DNA from: Streptomyces sp. HPF1205
GTDB taxonomy: Bacteria; Actinomycetota; Actinomycetes; Streptomycetales; Streptomycetaceae
Assembly: GCF_020400825.1 (NCBI RefSeq)
Contig: NZ_JAINVH010000033.1
Span: 1-64,000, forward strand
Reading direction: 5' to 3'
Length of the DNA stretch: 64,000 bases
Below the pieces are notes generated by a model. It was not told the DNA's origin, did not search any database, and saw only the letters and a list, made by a program, of their open reading frames with translations. Positions 1 through 8,866 of the stretch are shown piece after piece; position 1 is the stretch's first letter, and every line of letters starts with the position of its first letter. The position numbers were made by a program, and so were the translations under genes.

Positions 1-1
1 G

Positions 2-787
2 GCCAGGCGCAGGGCACAACCTGATTCCCACGCGGGGCAATATCGTGATCGCGCATACGGCACATCGACGGACCGGCTCGCTCGTCGCATCGCGACGCTC
101 CGAAAGCAAAGGGCTTCCGCGCCGAGGAACAAGGACCCCGGCACATCGACGCGAGGACTGCTGTTGGCAAGCCTCGTGGCAGCGCTCCTGGCCGCCGCTG
201 TCGGCGCCATCAGCAGCCTCATTGCGGACAGGCGATCCGCCGATGCCTGCGGAACCACGTATGGCTGCGATTACGCTGTTTCCGTTGGGCCGCCGGACTC
301 CACCGAACCCGCGGACGGGTCGGGGGCTGTCGGCGTTCCCAGAGGCGTGGGCCATCCCCCCCCGGGCACAGGCGCTCCCCCAAGCCCGCACGCGTCGGCA
401 AGCGAGTACCACTACAGGTACGGGCTCGCTCAGGGCTACGCCATCGACCTGGCCTCTCACAGCGCCACCCACGGCGCGACGAACGGCACGCTCACCACGC
501 AGAACTTCGGCTGGTGGGGCAAGGACGGCCGTGGCGGGGACACCTTGAGCATCAAGGGCTTTCCCGAAAGTGTCACAGTCCTGCCCTCGTCCGCACCGAA
601 CACGCGCGCTGCCTGCGAGGGCAACCCTCGTGCCAACGGCGACCCGAGCGTCGACGGGCTCGACCCCGGTGATCGCTTCTGCGTCATTCCCGGCGGCTTC
701 GACGCTCTGGTCACCGTCATCGGCAATACCGGCAAGCCCGGCGGCAGCAAAGGCATTCTGACGATCGATGTCCGCGTCTGGCCCTGA
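2..787 (+). CDS. Membrane-anchored extracytoplasmic protein of unknown function, probably 5'-partial
   Basis: The reading frame is open from the first bases of the window, with no stop before 785-787, so the true start may lie upstream. Visible internal starts are TTG 164 and GTG 176. Upstream of these the frame encodes a basic segment (ARRIATLRKQRASAPRN), then a hydrophobic helix (GLLLASLVAALLAAAVGAI) at about 155-210. That reads as a cytoplasmic N-terminus, one transmembrane segment and an outside domain. The outside part has a Pro/Gly-rich linker and a domain with NFGWWGKDGRGGD and two well-spaced Cys (AACEGN, DRFCVIPGG). It ends in TIDVRVWP. I recognise no family. Starting at 164 would cut into the transmembrane helix, so a longer protein is more plausible. 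Confidence 0.65.
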   Translation, partial: ARRRAQPDSHAGQYRDRAYGTSTDRLARRIATLRKQRASAPRNKDPGTSTRGLLLASLVAALLAAAVGAISSLIADRRSADACGTTYGCDYAVSVGPPDSTEPADGSGAVGVPRGVGHPPPGTGAPPSPHASASEYHYRYGLAQGYAIDLASHSATHGATNGTLTTQNFGWWGKDGRGGDTLSIKGFPESVTVLPSSAPNTRAACEGNPRANGDPSVDGLDPGDRFCVIPGGFDALVTVIGNTGKPGGSKGILTIDVRVWP

Positions 788-1097
788 CCGGCACAAGGCG
801 GTCGCGGAGCCGCACTGTGCCCGGCGTGGGGCAGGCGATGCCCACGGGTATCCGGACAAGTGGACGAATTCAACTCGGGCCGAGTACTACGGGGTCGTCG
901 TCATCGACAATGAACCGACAATCAAGATCACAAGCGTCGCGGAGTTCGGCCACAGCGGCCCCAATGGGGCGGCTCCGCCTGACGGGCGAGCGATCGGCAC
1001 CGTCACGTCCTATTGCCAGGGCATGACCTGGTGCCCGTACGAGATCAACGTCTGGCCGCCGCTTTCATTGCTCCGGCGCCGGCGGGTGCGCGTGTGA
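768..1097 (+). CDS. Hypothetical protein or tail fragment of a paralogue
   Basis: A frame of about 109 codons that begins inside the end of the preceding gene. The first 35 residues look non-native. From about 880 the frame is coding-like (GVVVIDNEPTIKITSVAEF, then a Cys pair in SYCQGMTWC). It reaches YEINVWP, which resembles the TIDVRVWP ending of the preceding protein, followed by a basic run-on. There is no convincing ribosome binding site. I read it as either a small gene or a degraded, duplicated C-terminus of the upstream protein. Function unknown. Confidence 0.35.
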   Translation: MSASGPDRHKAVAEPHCARRGAGDAHGYPDKWTNSTRAEYYGVVVIDNEPTIKITSVAEFGHSGPNGAAPPDGRAIGTVTSYCQGMTWCPYEINVWPPLSLLRRRRVRV

Positions 1098-1109
1098 GAG
1101 CCTCGTCAC

Positions 1110-1784
1110 ATGGATGACCACTTCTCCCGTACCCTGCTGGCGCTGCGGCGGTTCATCGGTGTCCCGCTTCCCGGAACGGAATTACGTGTCCACGGCCTGA
1201 TAAGCCTTCCGGAATCCGCGATCCGGGTGCTGCTCGGCACCCAGGGAGCGGCGCAGCGTCCCGTGGATCTGCCCTTGCACCGGGGTGACGGACCCGAGAA
1301 ATTTCCGCCATGGTGGTATGTGACCGCGATCCGCGATGTCGCGGTCTGGATGTCCGGGCGGAACGATGCCGACGCGGAGCCGGAAGCCCTGGAGGCCGAA
1401 TTTCTCTTTTCGCGGCGAATCGTCAGCGAAGAGATCAGCCCGACTCTTGATGACGCGTTGGATTTTGTCATCGCCGACCTTGTGGGTGACCCGCTTTGGC
1501 ACGACGCGGCAGCGTCCATTGCGCCCGAAATTTATACCCTGGTCGGATTCAGACTGCTGAACGAGAACAGTGTCAGAGTCTATTTGCGTTACGACGCCGA
1601 GGTGATCGGCGTCGGGCTTTCGGTCCTGGATCGCACCAGTGGTCATCCGCGCAGTACGGGATGGTGGGCATCGACCAAGGTCGTGGCGATCCTGCGCGAC
1701 GCAGCCACACTCGCGGCACACGTCGTACCCGCCGCCGACGATCCCTACTGCGACGCCGTATACGACCTGACGCGCTGGGCATAG
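1110..1784 (+). CDS. Hypothetical protein, 224 aa
   Basis: The frame opens with MDDHFSRTLLALRRF and ends in DAVYDLTRWA, with third-position G/C bias typical of a real gene. The protein is soluble, with no signal peptide or transmembrane segment. It is rich in acidic residues and Trp (PPWWYVTAIRDVAVW, STGWWASTKVVA). Its composition recalls small actinomycete DUFs but I cannot name a family. It follows the 768-1097 frame by 12 bp and may be co-transcribed with it. About 640 bp without a gene lies downstream. Confidence 0.6.
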   Translation: MDDHFSRTLLALRRFIGVPLPGTELRVHGLISLPESAIRVLLGTQGAAQRPVDLPLHRGDGPEKFPPWWYVTAIRDVAVWMSGRNDADAEPEALEAEFLFSRRIVSEEISPTLDDALDFVIADLVGDPLWHDAAASIAPEIYTLVGFRLLNENSVRVYLRYDAEVIGVGLSVLDRTSGHPRSTGWWASTKVVAILRDAATLAAHVVPAADDPYCDAVYDLTRWA

Positions 1785-2424
1785 GATCGCCCGCCGGGTT
1801 CGTCTCTCACAGAGCGGTTCGTTCCGCTCGGAGGCAAGGCCACCTGAGTGCGGCACTCATCAGGAGTGGTGGGGGTGGACCTCCGCATGCCCTGACCGTG
1901 CAGCTTGCCGTGGCAGGTGACGAAGAAGGGTGCCACGGGAGTCACGGCGCAGGATATGACCTTTGTTGGGTGTCATGACCTTGGGCGACTGGCCGGAGCC
2001 CGAGGTGGCGCCACAAGCGAGTTGGTTGTGATCCGCCGTCAGGGGGTCAGGACCGGGGCCTAGCGGAGAGTTGGAGCGGCTCGCCGCAAGGGCGCGTCCC
2101 CCGGGACAGAGGTGGGAGTCCGGGGCCGTGCCGTACGGGTGCCCGTGAGACGAGTCGGTGAGGCACGCCCCGGGGCGGGGCGCGTGCCGCGCGGGGACGA
2201 GCGGGGAAGCGGGCACCCTAGGCCTTGGCTTCTGGGAGCGTGCACCCAGGAGTGGGATTCGGCTGTTCAGGTGGCCTGCGCCGCGGTTGGTGTCCTAGCG
2301 TGATCGGATACGGTGCGCGCGCGGGAAGTCGCTGTACGTGGCGGGGTTGCGCGGGTGCGGGTGCGGGCGGGCGGAGTGCGACGGCCGGCGCGGGGGCGCG
2401 GCGGCCGGGTGAGGCGGTACGGGG
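1785..2424. other. Intergenic stretch without a recognisable gene
   Basis: About 640 bp between the hypothetical gene and the XRE regulator. Short frames on both strands lack consistent codon bias. A TAGCGT hexamer near 2297 could be a -10 element for the regulator, but I see no matching -35. I see no long inverted repeat. Confidence 0.5.
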
Positions 2425-3297
2425 ATGAGCGAACCGACGGAACTGGTGGACGAGGCGCCCGAGAACGGCGACGGTGACGAACGGCCCCCCGGACCCGAGG
2501 CCGCCTCGGGCATCCTGCGCGTCTTCGGGCGCCAGTTGAAACGGTTCCGCACGCGGGCGGGCCTGGAACGGCCCGAGTTCGGCTCGCTGACGGGTTACTC
2601 GGTCGCGACCATCGCCTCGTACGAACAGGGCCGCCGGGTGCCGCCCCCGAGGTTCATCGACCAGGCGGACCGGGTCCTGGACGCGGGCGGCGTCCTCCAG
2701 GAGATGAAGGAGGAGGTGGCCCGGGCCCAGTACCCGGCGTTCTTCCGCGACGCGGCCCGGCTGGAGGCGGAGGCGGTCGAGCTGCACGTGTACGCCAACC
2801 AGGCCGTGCCGGGCCTGTTGCAGACGGAGGAGTACGCGCGGGCGGTGTTCGGGATGATGCGTCCGCCGCTGGACGAGGACTCCGTCAACGAGCGGGTTGT
2901 GGCTCGCCTCGCGCGGCAGGAGGTGTTCGCCAGGCGACCCGAGCCGATGATGAGCTTCGTCATCGACGAGTCCGTACTGCGACGACCGATCGGCGGTCGC
3001 GCTGTGCTGCGCGGCCAGTTGGAGCAGATCCTGCTGGTCGGACACAAGCGGACGGTTGAGGTCCAGGTGATGCCTCTGGTCAGCGAGGAGCACGCTGGAC
3101 TCGCTGGCCCATTCAGCTTGATCGAGACGGACGAAGGGCGCAGGATCGCCTACGTTGAGGTTCAGAACGTTAGCCACGTACACACTGAGCGACGGCTTGT
3201 GCGGGGCCTTGAGGTCAAGTACGGCATCCTGCGTGCACAGGCACTCACCCCTCGGGCGTCGCTCACCTACGTTGAGAAGCTGCTGGGAGAGCTATGA
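2425..3297 (+). CDS. XRE-family regulator with DUF5753-type sensor domain (Scr1-type)
   Basis: 290 aa. An acidic, disordered N-terminus of about 30 residues precedes a helix-turn-helix at about 33-90 (LKRFRTRAGLERPEFG, then SVATIASYEQGRR). The rest is the DUF5753 domain typical of Streptomyces Scr1-type regulators, with VPGLLQTEEYARAVF at about 128-142 and ARQEVF. The stop overlaps the start of the DUF397 gene by 4 bp (ATGA), so the two are translationally coupled. In this family the regulator and its small DUF397 partner behave like a toxin-antitoxin-type or developmental regulatory pair. The specific target cannot be read from sequence. Confidence 0.92.
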   Translation: MSEPTELVDEAPENGDGDERPPGPEAASGILRVFGRQLKRFRTRAGLERPEFGSLTGYSVATIASYEQGRRVPPPRFIDQADRVLDAGGVLQEMKEEVARAQYPAFFRDAARLEAEAVELHVYANQAVPGLLQTEEYARAVFGMMRPPLDEDSVNERVVARLARQEVFARRPEPMMSFVIDESVLRRPIGGRAVLRGQLEQILLVGHKRTVEVQVMPLVSEEHAGLAGPFSLIETDEGRRIAYVEVQNVSHVHTERRLVRGLEVKYGILRAQALTPRASLTYVEKLLGEL

Positions 3298-3494
3298 AAG
3301 CCAAGGTACGGGAGCACGCATCTGGGCTTGTTTGGATCAAGAGCAGTTACAGCAGCGAGGAAGGCGGCGAGTGCGTGGAGGTCGCCGTCGGCCCCCATGT
3401 CGTCCACATACGGGACTCGAAGGACATAGCCCGCCCCGGCCTTGCGGTCGACGCAGAGGCTTGGACGGCGTTCGTCGGCTTCGCCGCTCAGTAA
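3294..3494 (+). CDS. DUF397-domain small protein
   Basis: 66 aa, almost entirely one DUF397 domain. The hallmark WIKSSYSSEEGGECVEVAV is at 14-32, followed by VHIRDSKD and a C-terminal W..FV element. Its ATG lies inside the stop of the XRE regulator gene. DUF397 proteins in Streptomyces are nearly always encoded next to XRE/DUF5753 regulators and are thought to be their partners. A strong hairpin follows 7 bp after the stop. Confidence 0.93.
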   Translation: MKAKVREHASGLVWIKSSYSSEEGGECVEVAVGPHVVHIRDSKDIARPGLAVDAEAWTAFVGFAAQ

Positions 3495-3500
3495 GAGACA

Positions 3501-3533
3501 CGTCTGCCCCCGGTTCTGCACCGGGGGCAGACG
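3501..3533. terminator. Perfect 14-bp hairpin between convergent genes
   Basis: The left arm CGTCTGCCCCCGGT (3501-3514) pairs perfectly with 3520-3533 around the loop TCTGC. It lies between the DUF397 stop and the methyltransferase stop on the opposite strand, so it can serve both. No T-tract follows, as is common for Streptomyces terminators. Confidence 0.88.
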
Positions 3534-3555
3534 CATGTCAGGCAGCGTTGGCCGC

Positions 3556-6500
3556 CTACGCCGTCGCCTTCTCACGGGCGGGCGGAGCCCAGCGCCCGGC
3601 GGCGATCTCGGCGTCCAGCCGCGCCTGGAAGTGCGCGTGTGCCGCCCGCATCTCGGCCTCGCGGTCGGCCTTGTAGAACGGACCCTGGTAGCCCTCGGGG
3701 GGCGTGGTGCGCTCCGGGTCGTCCAGGTGGGCCATGAGGTCGAGGTAATCCTGCTTGGTCTGGCCGTGGCCGTAACTGAAGGAGCTGGCCGCGATTTTGC
3801 GACCGTTGGCATCGAAGTATGTGGCCATTTCGAAGTCGTACAGCTGCGGATATCGGGACCTGAAGATCGCGGTGAGCTGGTCTGCGGTGATCCCGAGCCA
3901 GACGGCGACGAGGGCGTCGAGTTCCACAAGAGCGGCTCGCCGCTCGTGCTCGGTCCGGAGCGGAGTGCCGTACTGCCAGGTCGGCGTGAGACCGGCGGCG
4001 AGCGGCTTGAGGTACGGCCAGTCGGGGTTCGCCCAGTCCTCGTAGCCCGCCCAGCGGGGGTCGAACAGCTCTGCCCAGAGGGGGGCGTAGTGGCTGGTGA
4101 GGGCGTTCAGGCGGAGGGCGCGGAGGAGTAGGGCGGAGGCGAGGGGATGTTTCGGGTCAGGGGCCGGCATCTTCCTGGCTTCGCTGGTCTGGAGATGTGA
4201 GCGCCCGGCAATGCGCAGCAAGTAGTCGAGCGGTAGCGACGCCCAGAAGCCCGCATTGAGGACGGTCAGGCGCTCATCATCCAGGGCCATCGACTGCACG
4301 TTGTGGATGTGGGCAGGGCCGGGCGGAATGAGGGCAGCTTGAAGGCTGCGACTGGTGTTGAAAGGGATCATGACTCGCCAGGCCAGCCGGAAGAACGTGG
4401 TGAACGGTTTGCCGAGCCAAGTGTCCTGGGCCTGCCGATACGTCGTCTCGTCGGTGGCCCGGACGTAGTTGGTCACGGGGGTGTATGTTTCGGGGAGCTC
4501 GGTCGATGCAAGCGTATTCCAGTGCCTGTTGCTTAGGCAGGGGATCATCGGCTCCTTGGAGAAGGGGAGGGCCGCTGCGATATGGGGCCCCTGGAGAATC
4601 ACCTCCGAGAGTGTGGCGACGCTCTGATTGCCCCAGCGGATCACCCCGTTCTTCTTGGCGGCTGATTCATGATATCCGCTTGAGACCATCGGCGTGTGGT
4701 CGCTCAGGGTGCTTTCGAAAGAGGCTAGTGCCTCGATCGCCCCTTGCTCGCTAATCAGGACGGGATACAGCAGCGGGGTTTGTTCAACTCCTCCCGTCGC
4801 CCCTGTAAGGGCCTGCCAACTGGCAAGCAGGGTCTTGTCCACGTGCACGACGCGGTCGCGGTGCGGTCGGATGTCCCACGAGCCGTTGTTCCTGATACCA
4901 GGTGCAGGGCCTTGCCCGTCATGTGCTAGCGAGCCGGGAAGGACCTCGGCGTCGCGGAGTTCGCTGAGATGCAAGAAGCCAGGTTCTTGTGACGCGCCGT
5001 AAATGTGCATCCCGAATTGTTGAGCCCAGTCTAGATCGGCGAACGCCCATTGTGCCGAGTTCACGAAATGCGCATGAACACGGAGGTGCCGGTATGCCGC
5101 AGCCCGGATAGTGCCCTCGCGCGCGCCGGCGAAATGCGTGTCCGGGTGGATCAGACCAGCACTGCCGTGAGGTACGATCTGCTGCCACACCCGAGTCATG
5201 AAGGCCCGATAGAGGTCGCCCTGAGTACCAACCAGTAGCGGATAGGTGGCCGGGCTGCCCAACGTGCTCACTGACCCGGCATGAATGGCCAGCTCGTTGA
5301 GCAGGAAAGCCTCGCCGCCCGCATGCGAAGCCAGTAAATCGTCCTTCCGGAGCCGCCATTCCGCCGCGCTTGGTTTTTCCGCAAGCACGAACCATGGCTC
5401 CAACTCTGCAAGTACCTGGTCCTCGTACCACTGCGGCCGCACCCACGGCGGGTTCCCCACCTGCAACTCGAACCCACCCCGGGCGAACACCTGCGCGAAC
5501 TCCAGCTCCCAGTGGAAGAAGCCCTGCGCCCGCGCCACGTCCCGGGCCGCGCCCGCCCACAGGAACCGGCCCTCCAACGACTGGAACCGGTCCATGCCCA
5601 TCCACTCGGGCAGCTCGTCCTCGTACCGGGACAGGTCGTCGAGGTCCTCGAACGTCGACACCAGCGACTCCTTCGGCACGTCCTGCGTGCCCAGCAGCGC
5701 CTCGGCGAAGTCGATCCAGTCGGTCAGGTCGGCGAGGGCGATGACGTCGCGGCGCCCGCCCTTGATCTGCTCCTTGTGGTAGCCCGCGCGGCGGCGCGAG
5801 ACGGAGTCCCGCGTCAGCGTCATCTGTTGCGGCTCGGCGGCGAAGCCGGGCAGCGCGTCCGCCTCCCAGGTCAGCAGCACATCATCGCCGCCGCTCTCCT
5901 CACCGTGACGACCCCCCTCAGCAGCCGCGTCACCCTCGTCACCCCCGGCGCCCGCGCGCGCCGCCTCCAACTCCGCCGCCCGCGCGGCCAGCGCGCGGGC
6001 CCGCGCGTACCGCTCGTCCGTACCGTCGAGCAGCGCCGCGTTCCGGACCGGCCAGAACCACAGCGCGCACCACGTGTCCATGAGCGTCTTGAGGCGCCAG
6101 TAGGGGGTGTCCTCCGCCGTGAGGTCGGCGAGGATCGCGTCCCGCTGGACGGCGGTCTTCGGGCGGCGCAGCCAGTCGTCCTCGGCGCCCCACACCCGGA
6201 TGTCGCGGGAGATGTCCCGCTCCGACAGTTGCAGGCGCCGTACGACCAGGCCCCACAGGTACTCGGCGCGGCGGGCCAGGCCCTGGAGGCGGGCCGTCTG
6301 CTTGGGCGTCGGGGACTTGGTGACCGCCTTCCGCCAGGCGGCCAGCGCCTTCGACTCCGCCGGGGCGAGGGCCTTCGCCTCCTTCTCGGCGGCGACCGCT
6401 CCCCACTCCTTGGCCGGGAGCAGGAAGTGGTGGACCGCGCCTTCCGGGTGGGGCGTGCCCGCCAGCGCGTCCGCCAGGGGGAAGCGTTCCGGGGTGGTGC

Positions 6501-8832
6501 CCAGCCAGCCGCCCTTCTTGAGGCGGTCGGCCGCGTACACCTCGCGCCGGCCGCCGATGAGGGAGTTGCCGCGCCGCAGGTGCAGGCCGAACCAGGGGGC
6601 CTCCATGCCGGGGTGCATGGTGTTGAGCCACAAGGAGACCTCGGCGAGTTCCACGGCCGTGTCGTTGAGGTCGACGCCGAAGGAGTTGTGCAGCGCGATG
6701 TACGCCTTGGCCTTCTGGAGTTCGACGGCGTACTGATCGGTGTCGACCGACCGGCCCAGCTCGGCCTGCCGCCGCCGCAGGTACTCCGCCGCGACCTGGT
6801 TGATCGCCTCGTTGAGGAACGCGCCCGAGCCGAGGGCGGGTTCGCAGATCCGCCAGTCCAGGAGGTCCTTGGCCCGCGTGGCGTCGGTGAGGAGCTGCTG
6901 GAGGGCGAGCTGCACGGTGACCCGGGTCAGCGACTCGGGTGTGTAGTACGAGGCGGAGGTCTGCCGGTCGCGGCCGGAGAGGCGGTAGACGAACGTGCCC
7001 GGCGCGTGCCGCACGCGCAGGTCCTCACCGGTGTGCCGGTCCCGGCGCCGTACGAACACCGAGTCGTCGTAGTCGGCGATCCTCGACGCGGGCACGAGCC
7101 AGGAACCGTCCTTGGGGTCGCCGTGCCGGGCGACCTCGTACAGCTCCTCGCCCGCGATGAAGCCGCCGTACGACATCAGGCCCTCGTAGACCGCGCCGAG
7201 CTGGTTGATGCCGAGCTGCGCGTACGAGATGAAGCCACCGCGTTCCCCGCGCCTGCCCTGCGTGATCATCAGGCTGTGCAGCACCTGGTGGAGGGTGGCG
7301 TTGCGCAGCCGGGTGTCGAGGAAGCGGACGGACTCCCCGCGGGCCAGGGCCTCGTCCGAGTCGTGGCGGGGGTCGGGGAGGGTGTCCGCGCCGATCAGGC
7401 GGATCGCGTCGCGTTCGAACAGTTTGCTGTGCAGCGGCTCGAAGCGCAGGCCGAGGTCCTCGCTGATCCGCGCGTCCGCCGTGGCTGCCGCTTCTGCCGT
7501 CTCCGCCGCGTCCCCCGCTTCTGCCGTGTCCGCCGCCGCGTTCCCCGCGTCCGCTCCGGCTGCCTCCACGCCGTGCGTGCGGCGGGGTCGGTAGCCGTCC
7601 TGGACCTTGCGGAACAGCAGGTCCAGGGACTCGTACAGGTAGAAGCCGTTCCGGGCGGTGTCGCTCACCGGCTCGCGCTCGGCGACCAGTTCACCGAGCC
7701 GGCCGAGCCCGTACCCCTGCTGGTACTCCGGGTAGTCGGCGGGCAGGATGCCCAGCTCGGGGCGGGCCTCCGCGTACAGCAGGAACAGGATCCGGTAGAG
7801 GTAGCGCAGCGACTCCCGGGTCAGCCGGCGCCCCAGTTCGGGGAGTTCGCCGATGTCCTCGGGGCGGACGCCCTGGTCGCGCAGCCGCTGGAGCACCTCG
7901 TTGGCGATCAGCTCGACGCTCTTGCGCAGGCCGTCGCGCAGGTCGCCGGAGACCCCGACCGCGTGCTTGGCGGACTTGCCGACGAGTTCGGCCAGCGGGT
8001 TCTCGCCGCCCTCCTCGGGGGCGCGCAGTGAGTCCGCGCCGAACAGCGCGGCCACGGTGTCGAGTTCGCCGCCCGGACGGGTGTCGTTGCGCTGGAGCGC
8101 GGTGTCCAGGGAGACCCCGAGGTAGCGTCCCTCGCCCCACACCGCCCGGTCGGCCAGGACGATCACGCCGCCGCCGAGCAGCAGCACGTACCGGGGCGGT
8201 TCCTCGCAGGCGAACAGGAAGGAGGCGAGCTTGGCGCCGGTCTCCACCGGGTGCGGGCCGTCCAGCGGCACCGGTTCCAGCAGGCGCCCGCGGCCCTTCG
8301 GATCGAGCGCGGCATCGGGTTCGGCGGCCCAGCCGCAGTCCAGCGCGACCAGGCCCTTCTCGGCGTGGGCGACCGGCACCTCGTACGCCTGGCCCGCGCG
8401 CACCACGGACAGGACGCGCGGCTTCGCGTCGTAGCCGAGCGCGCGCAGCACCTCGGCATTCAGGGACCGCACCTGTTCCCGCCACTTCGGCTCGCGGTAG
8501 GTCAGGCGGTCGTCGTCGGTGTCGCGGACGGTGATGATGCCGTCCTCGTCCTCGGGGAGGGCGAAGGAGGAGCGCGCGCGGAAGTAGTCCCGGCGCAGCG
8601 CCCGCAGTCCCGCGCGCGGGGTCACCGGGAGCACGGCCCGTGCCCGGCCGGGCACGGGCGCCGGGGACGTCGCCTCCTCGGTTCCGCCGTCTTCCGCAGC
8701 GGGCGGATTCGCCTCCTCCTCGCGCTCCTTCCACTTCTGCAGCAGGTCCGACCTCAGATCCTTCGGCAGCACCTCGGCCAGGTAGTGGGCCGAGAAGTAG
8801 TCGCCGCGGTTGACCAGGGAGTCGTACGTCAT
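3556..8832 (-). CDS. Large Eco57I/PglX-like N6-adenine DNA methyltransferase
   Basis: 1758 aa. An N-terminal region of about 620 residues precedes the methyltransferase core. Motif I is CEPALGSGAFL at about 663-673 (SAM binding), FGVDLNDTAVELAEVSLWL follows at about 718-736, and catalytic motif IV NPPW is at 1127-1130. About 400 residues are inserted between the motifs, and a C-terminal third probably recognises the target. This layout fits Eco57I/PglX/DrmMI-type N6-adenine methyltransferases. No PD-(D/E)xK or other nuclease signature was seen. The ATG at 8832 is 34 bp after the helicase stop, so the two genes are probably one operon. Inferred role: self-marking or modification in a phage-defence or restriction module. 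It could instead be a type IIG-like enzyme with an unrecognised nuclease part. Confidence 0.88.
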   Translation of the reverse strand: MTYDSLVNRGDYFSAHYLAEVLPKDLRSDLLQKWKEREEEANPPAAEDGGTEEATSPAPVPGRARAVLPVTPRAGLRALRRDYFRARSSFALPEDEDGIITVRDTDDDRLTYREPKWREQVRSLNAEVLRALGYDAKPRVLSVVRAGQAYEVPVAHAEKGLVALDCGWAAEPDAALDPKGRGRLLEPVPLDGPHPVETGAKLASFLFACEEPPRYVLLLGGGVIVLADRAVWGEGRYLGVSLDTALQRNDTRPGGELDTVAALFGADSLRAPEEGGENPLAELVGKSAKHAVGVSGDLRDGLRKSVELIANEVLQRLRDQGVRPEDIGELPELGRRLTRESLRYLYRILFLLYAEARPELGILPADYPEYQQGYGLGRLGELVAEREPVSDTARNGFYLYESLDLLFRKVQDGYRPRRTHGVEAAGADAGNAAADTAEAGDAAETAEAAATADARISEDLGLRFEPLHSKLFERDAIRLIGADTLPDPRHDSDEALARGESVRFLDTRLRNATLHQVLHSLMITQGRRGERGGFISYAQLGINQLGAVYEGLMSYGGFIAGEELYEVARHGDPKDGSWLVPASRIADYDDSVFVRRRDRHTGEDLRVRHAPGTFVYRLSGRDRQTSASYYTPESLTRVTVQLALQQLLTDATRAKDLLDWRICEPALGSGAFLNEAINQVAAEYLRRRQAELGRSVDTDQYAVELQKAKAYIALHNSFGVDLNDTAVELAEVSLWLNTMHPGMEAPWFGLHLRRGNSLIGGRREVYAADRLKKGGWLGTTPERFPLADALAGTPHPEGAVHHFLLPAKEWGAVAAEKEAKALAPAESKALAAWRKAVTKSPTPKQTARLQGLARRAEYLWGLVVRRLQLSERDISRDIRVWGAEDDWLRRPKTAVQRDAILADLTAEDTPYWRLKTLMDTWCALWFWPVRNAALLDGTDERYARARALAARAAELEAARAGAGGDEGDAAAEGGRHGEESGGDDVLLTWEADALPGFAAEPQQMTLTRDSVSRRRAGYHKEQIKGGRRDVIALADLTDWIDFAEALLGTQDVPKESLVSTFEDLDDLSRYEDELPEWMGMDRFQSLEGRFLWAGAARDVARAQGFFHWELEFAQVFARGGFELQVGNPPWVRPQWYEDQVLAELEPWFVLAEKPSAAEWRLRKDDLLASHAGGEAFLLNELAIHAGSVSTLGSPATYPLLVGTQGDLYRAFMTRVWQQIVPHGSAGLIHPDTHFAGAREGTIRAAAYRHLRVHAHFVNSAQWAFADLDWAQQFGMHIYGASQEPGFLHLSELRDAEVLPGSLAHDGQGPAPGIRNNGSWDIRPHRDRVVHVDKTLLASWQALTGATGGVEQTPLLYPVLISEQGAIEALASFESTLSDHTPMVSSGYHESAAKKNGVIRWGNQSVATLSEVILQGPHIAAALPFSKEPMIPCLSNRHWNTLASTELPETYTPVTNYVRATDETTYRQAQDTWLGKPFTTFFRLAWRVMIPFNTSRSLQAALIPPGPAHIHNVQSMALDDERLTVLNAGFWASLPLDYLLRIAGRSHLQTSEARKMPAPDPKHPLASALLLRALRLNALTSHYAPLWAELFDPRWAGYEDWANPDWPYLKPLAAGLTPTWQYGTPLRTEHERRAALVELDALVAVWLGITADQLTAIFRSRYPQLYDFEMATYFDANGRKIAASSFSYGHGQTKQDYLDLMAHLDDPERTTPPEGYQGPFYKADREAEMRAAHAHFQARLDAEIAAGRWAPPAREKATA

Positions 8833-8866
8833 GACAGGGCTTCTCTCGGAGGGGCACAGACCGGGG

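Noticed and set aside
5512..8031. 839-codon open frame on the plus strand opposite the methyltransferase
   Set aside because: High-GC codon bias of the real minus-strand gene keeps antisense frames open; the antisense protein is Arg/Val/Gln-rich and has no motif.
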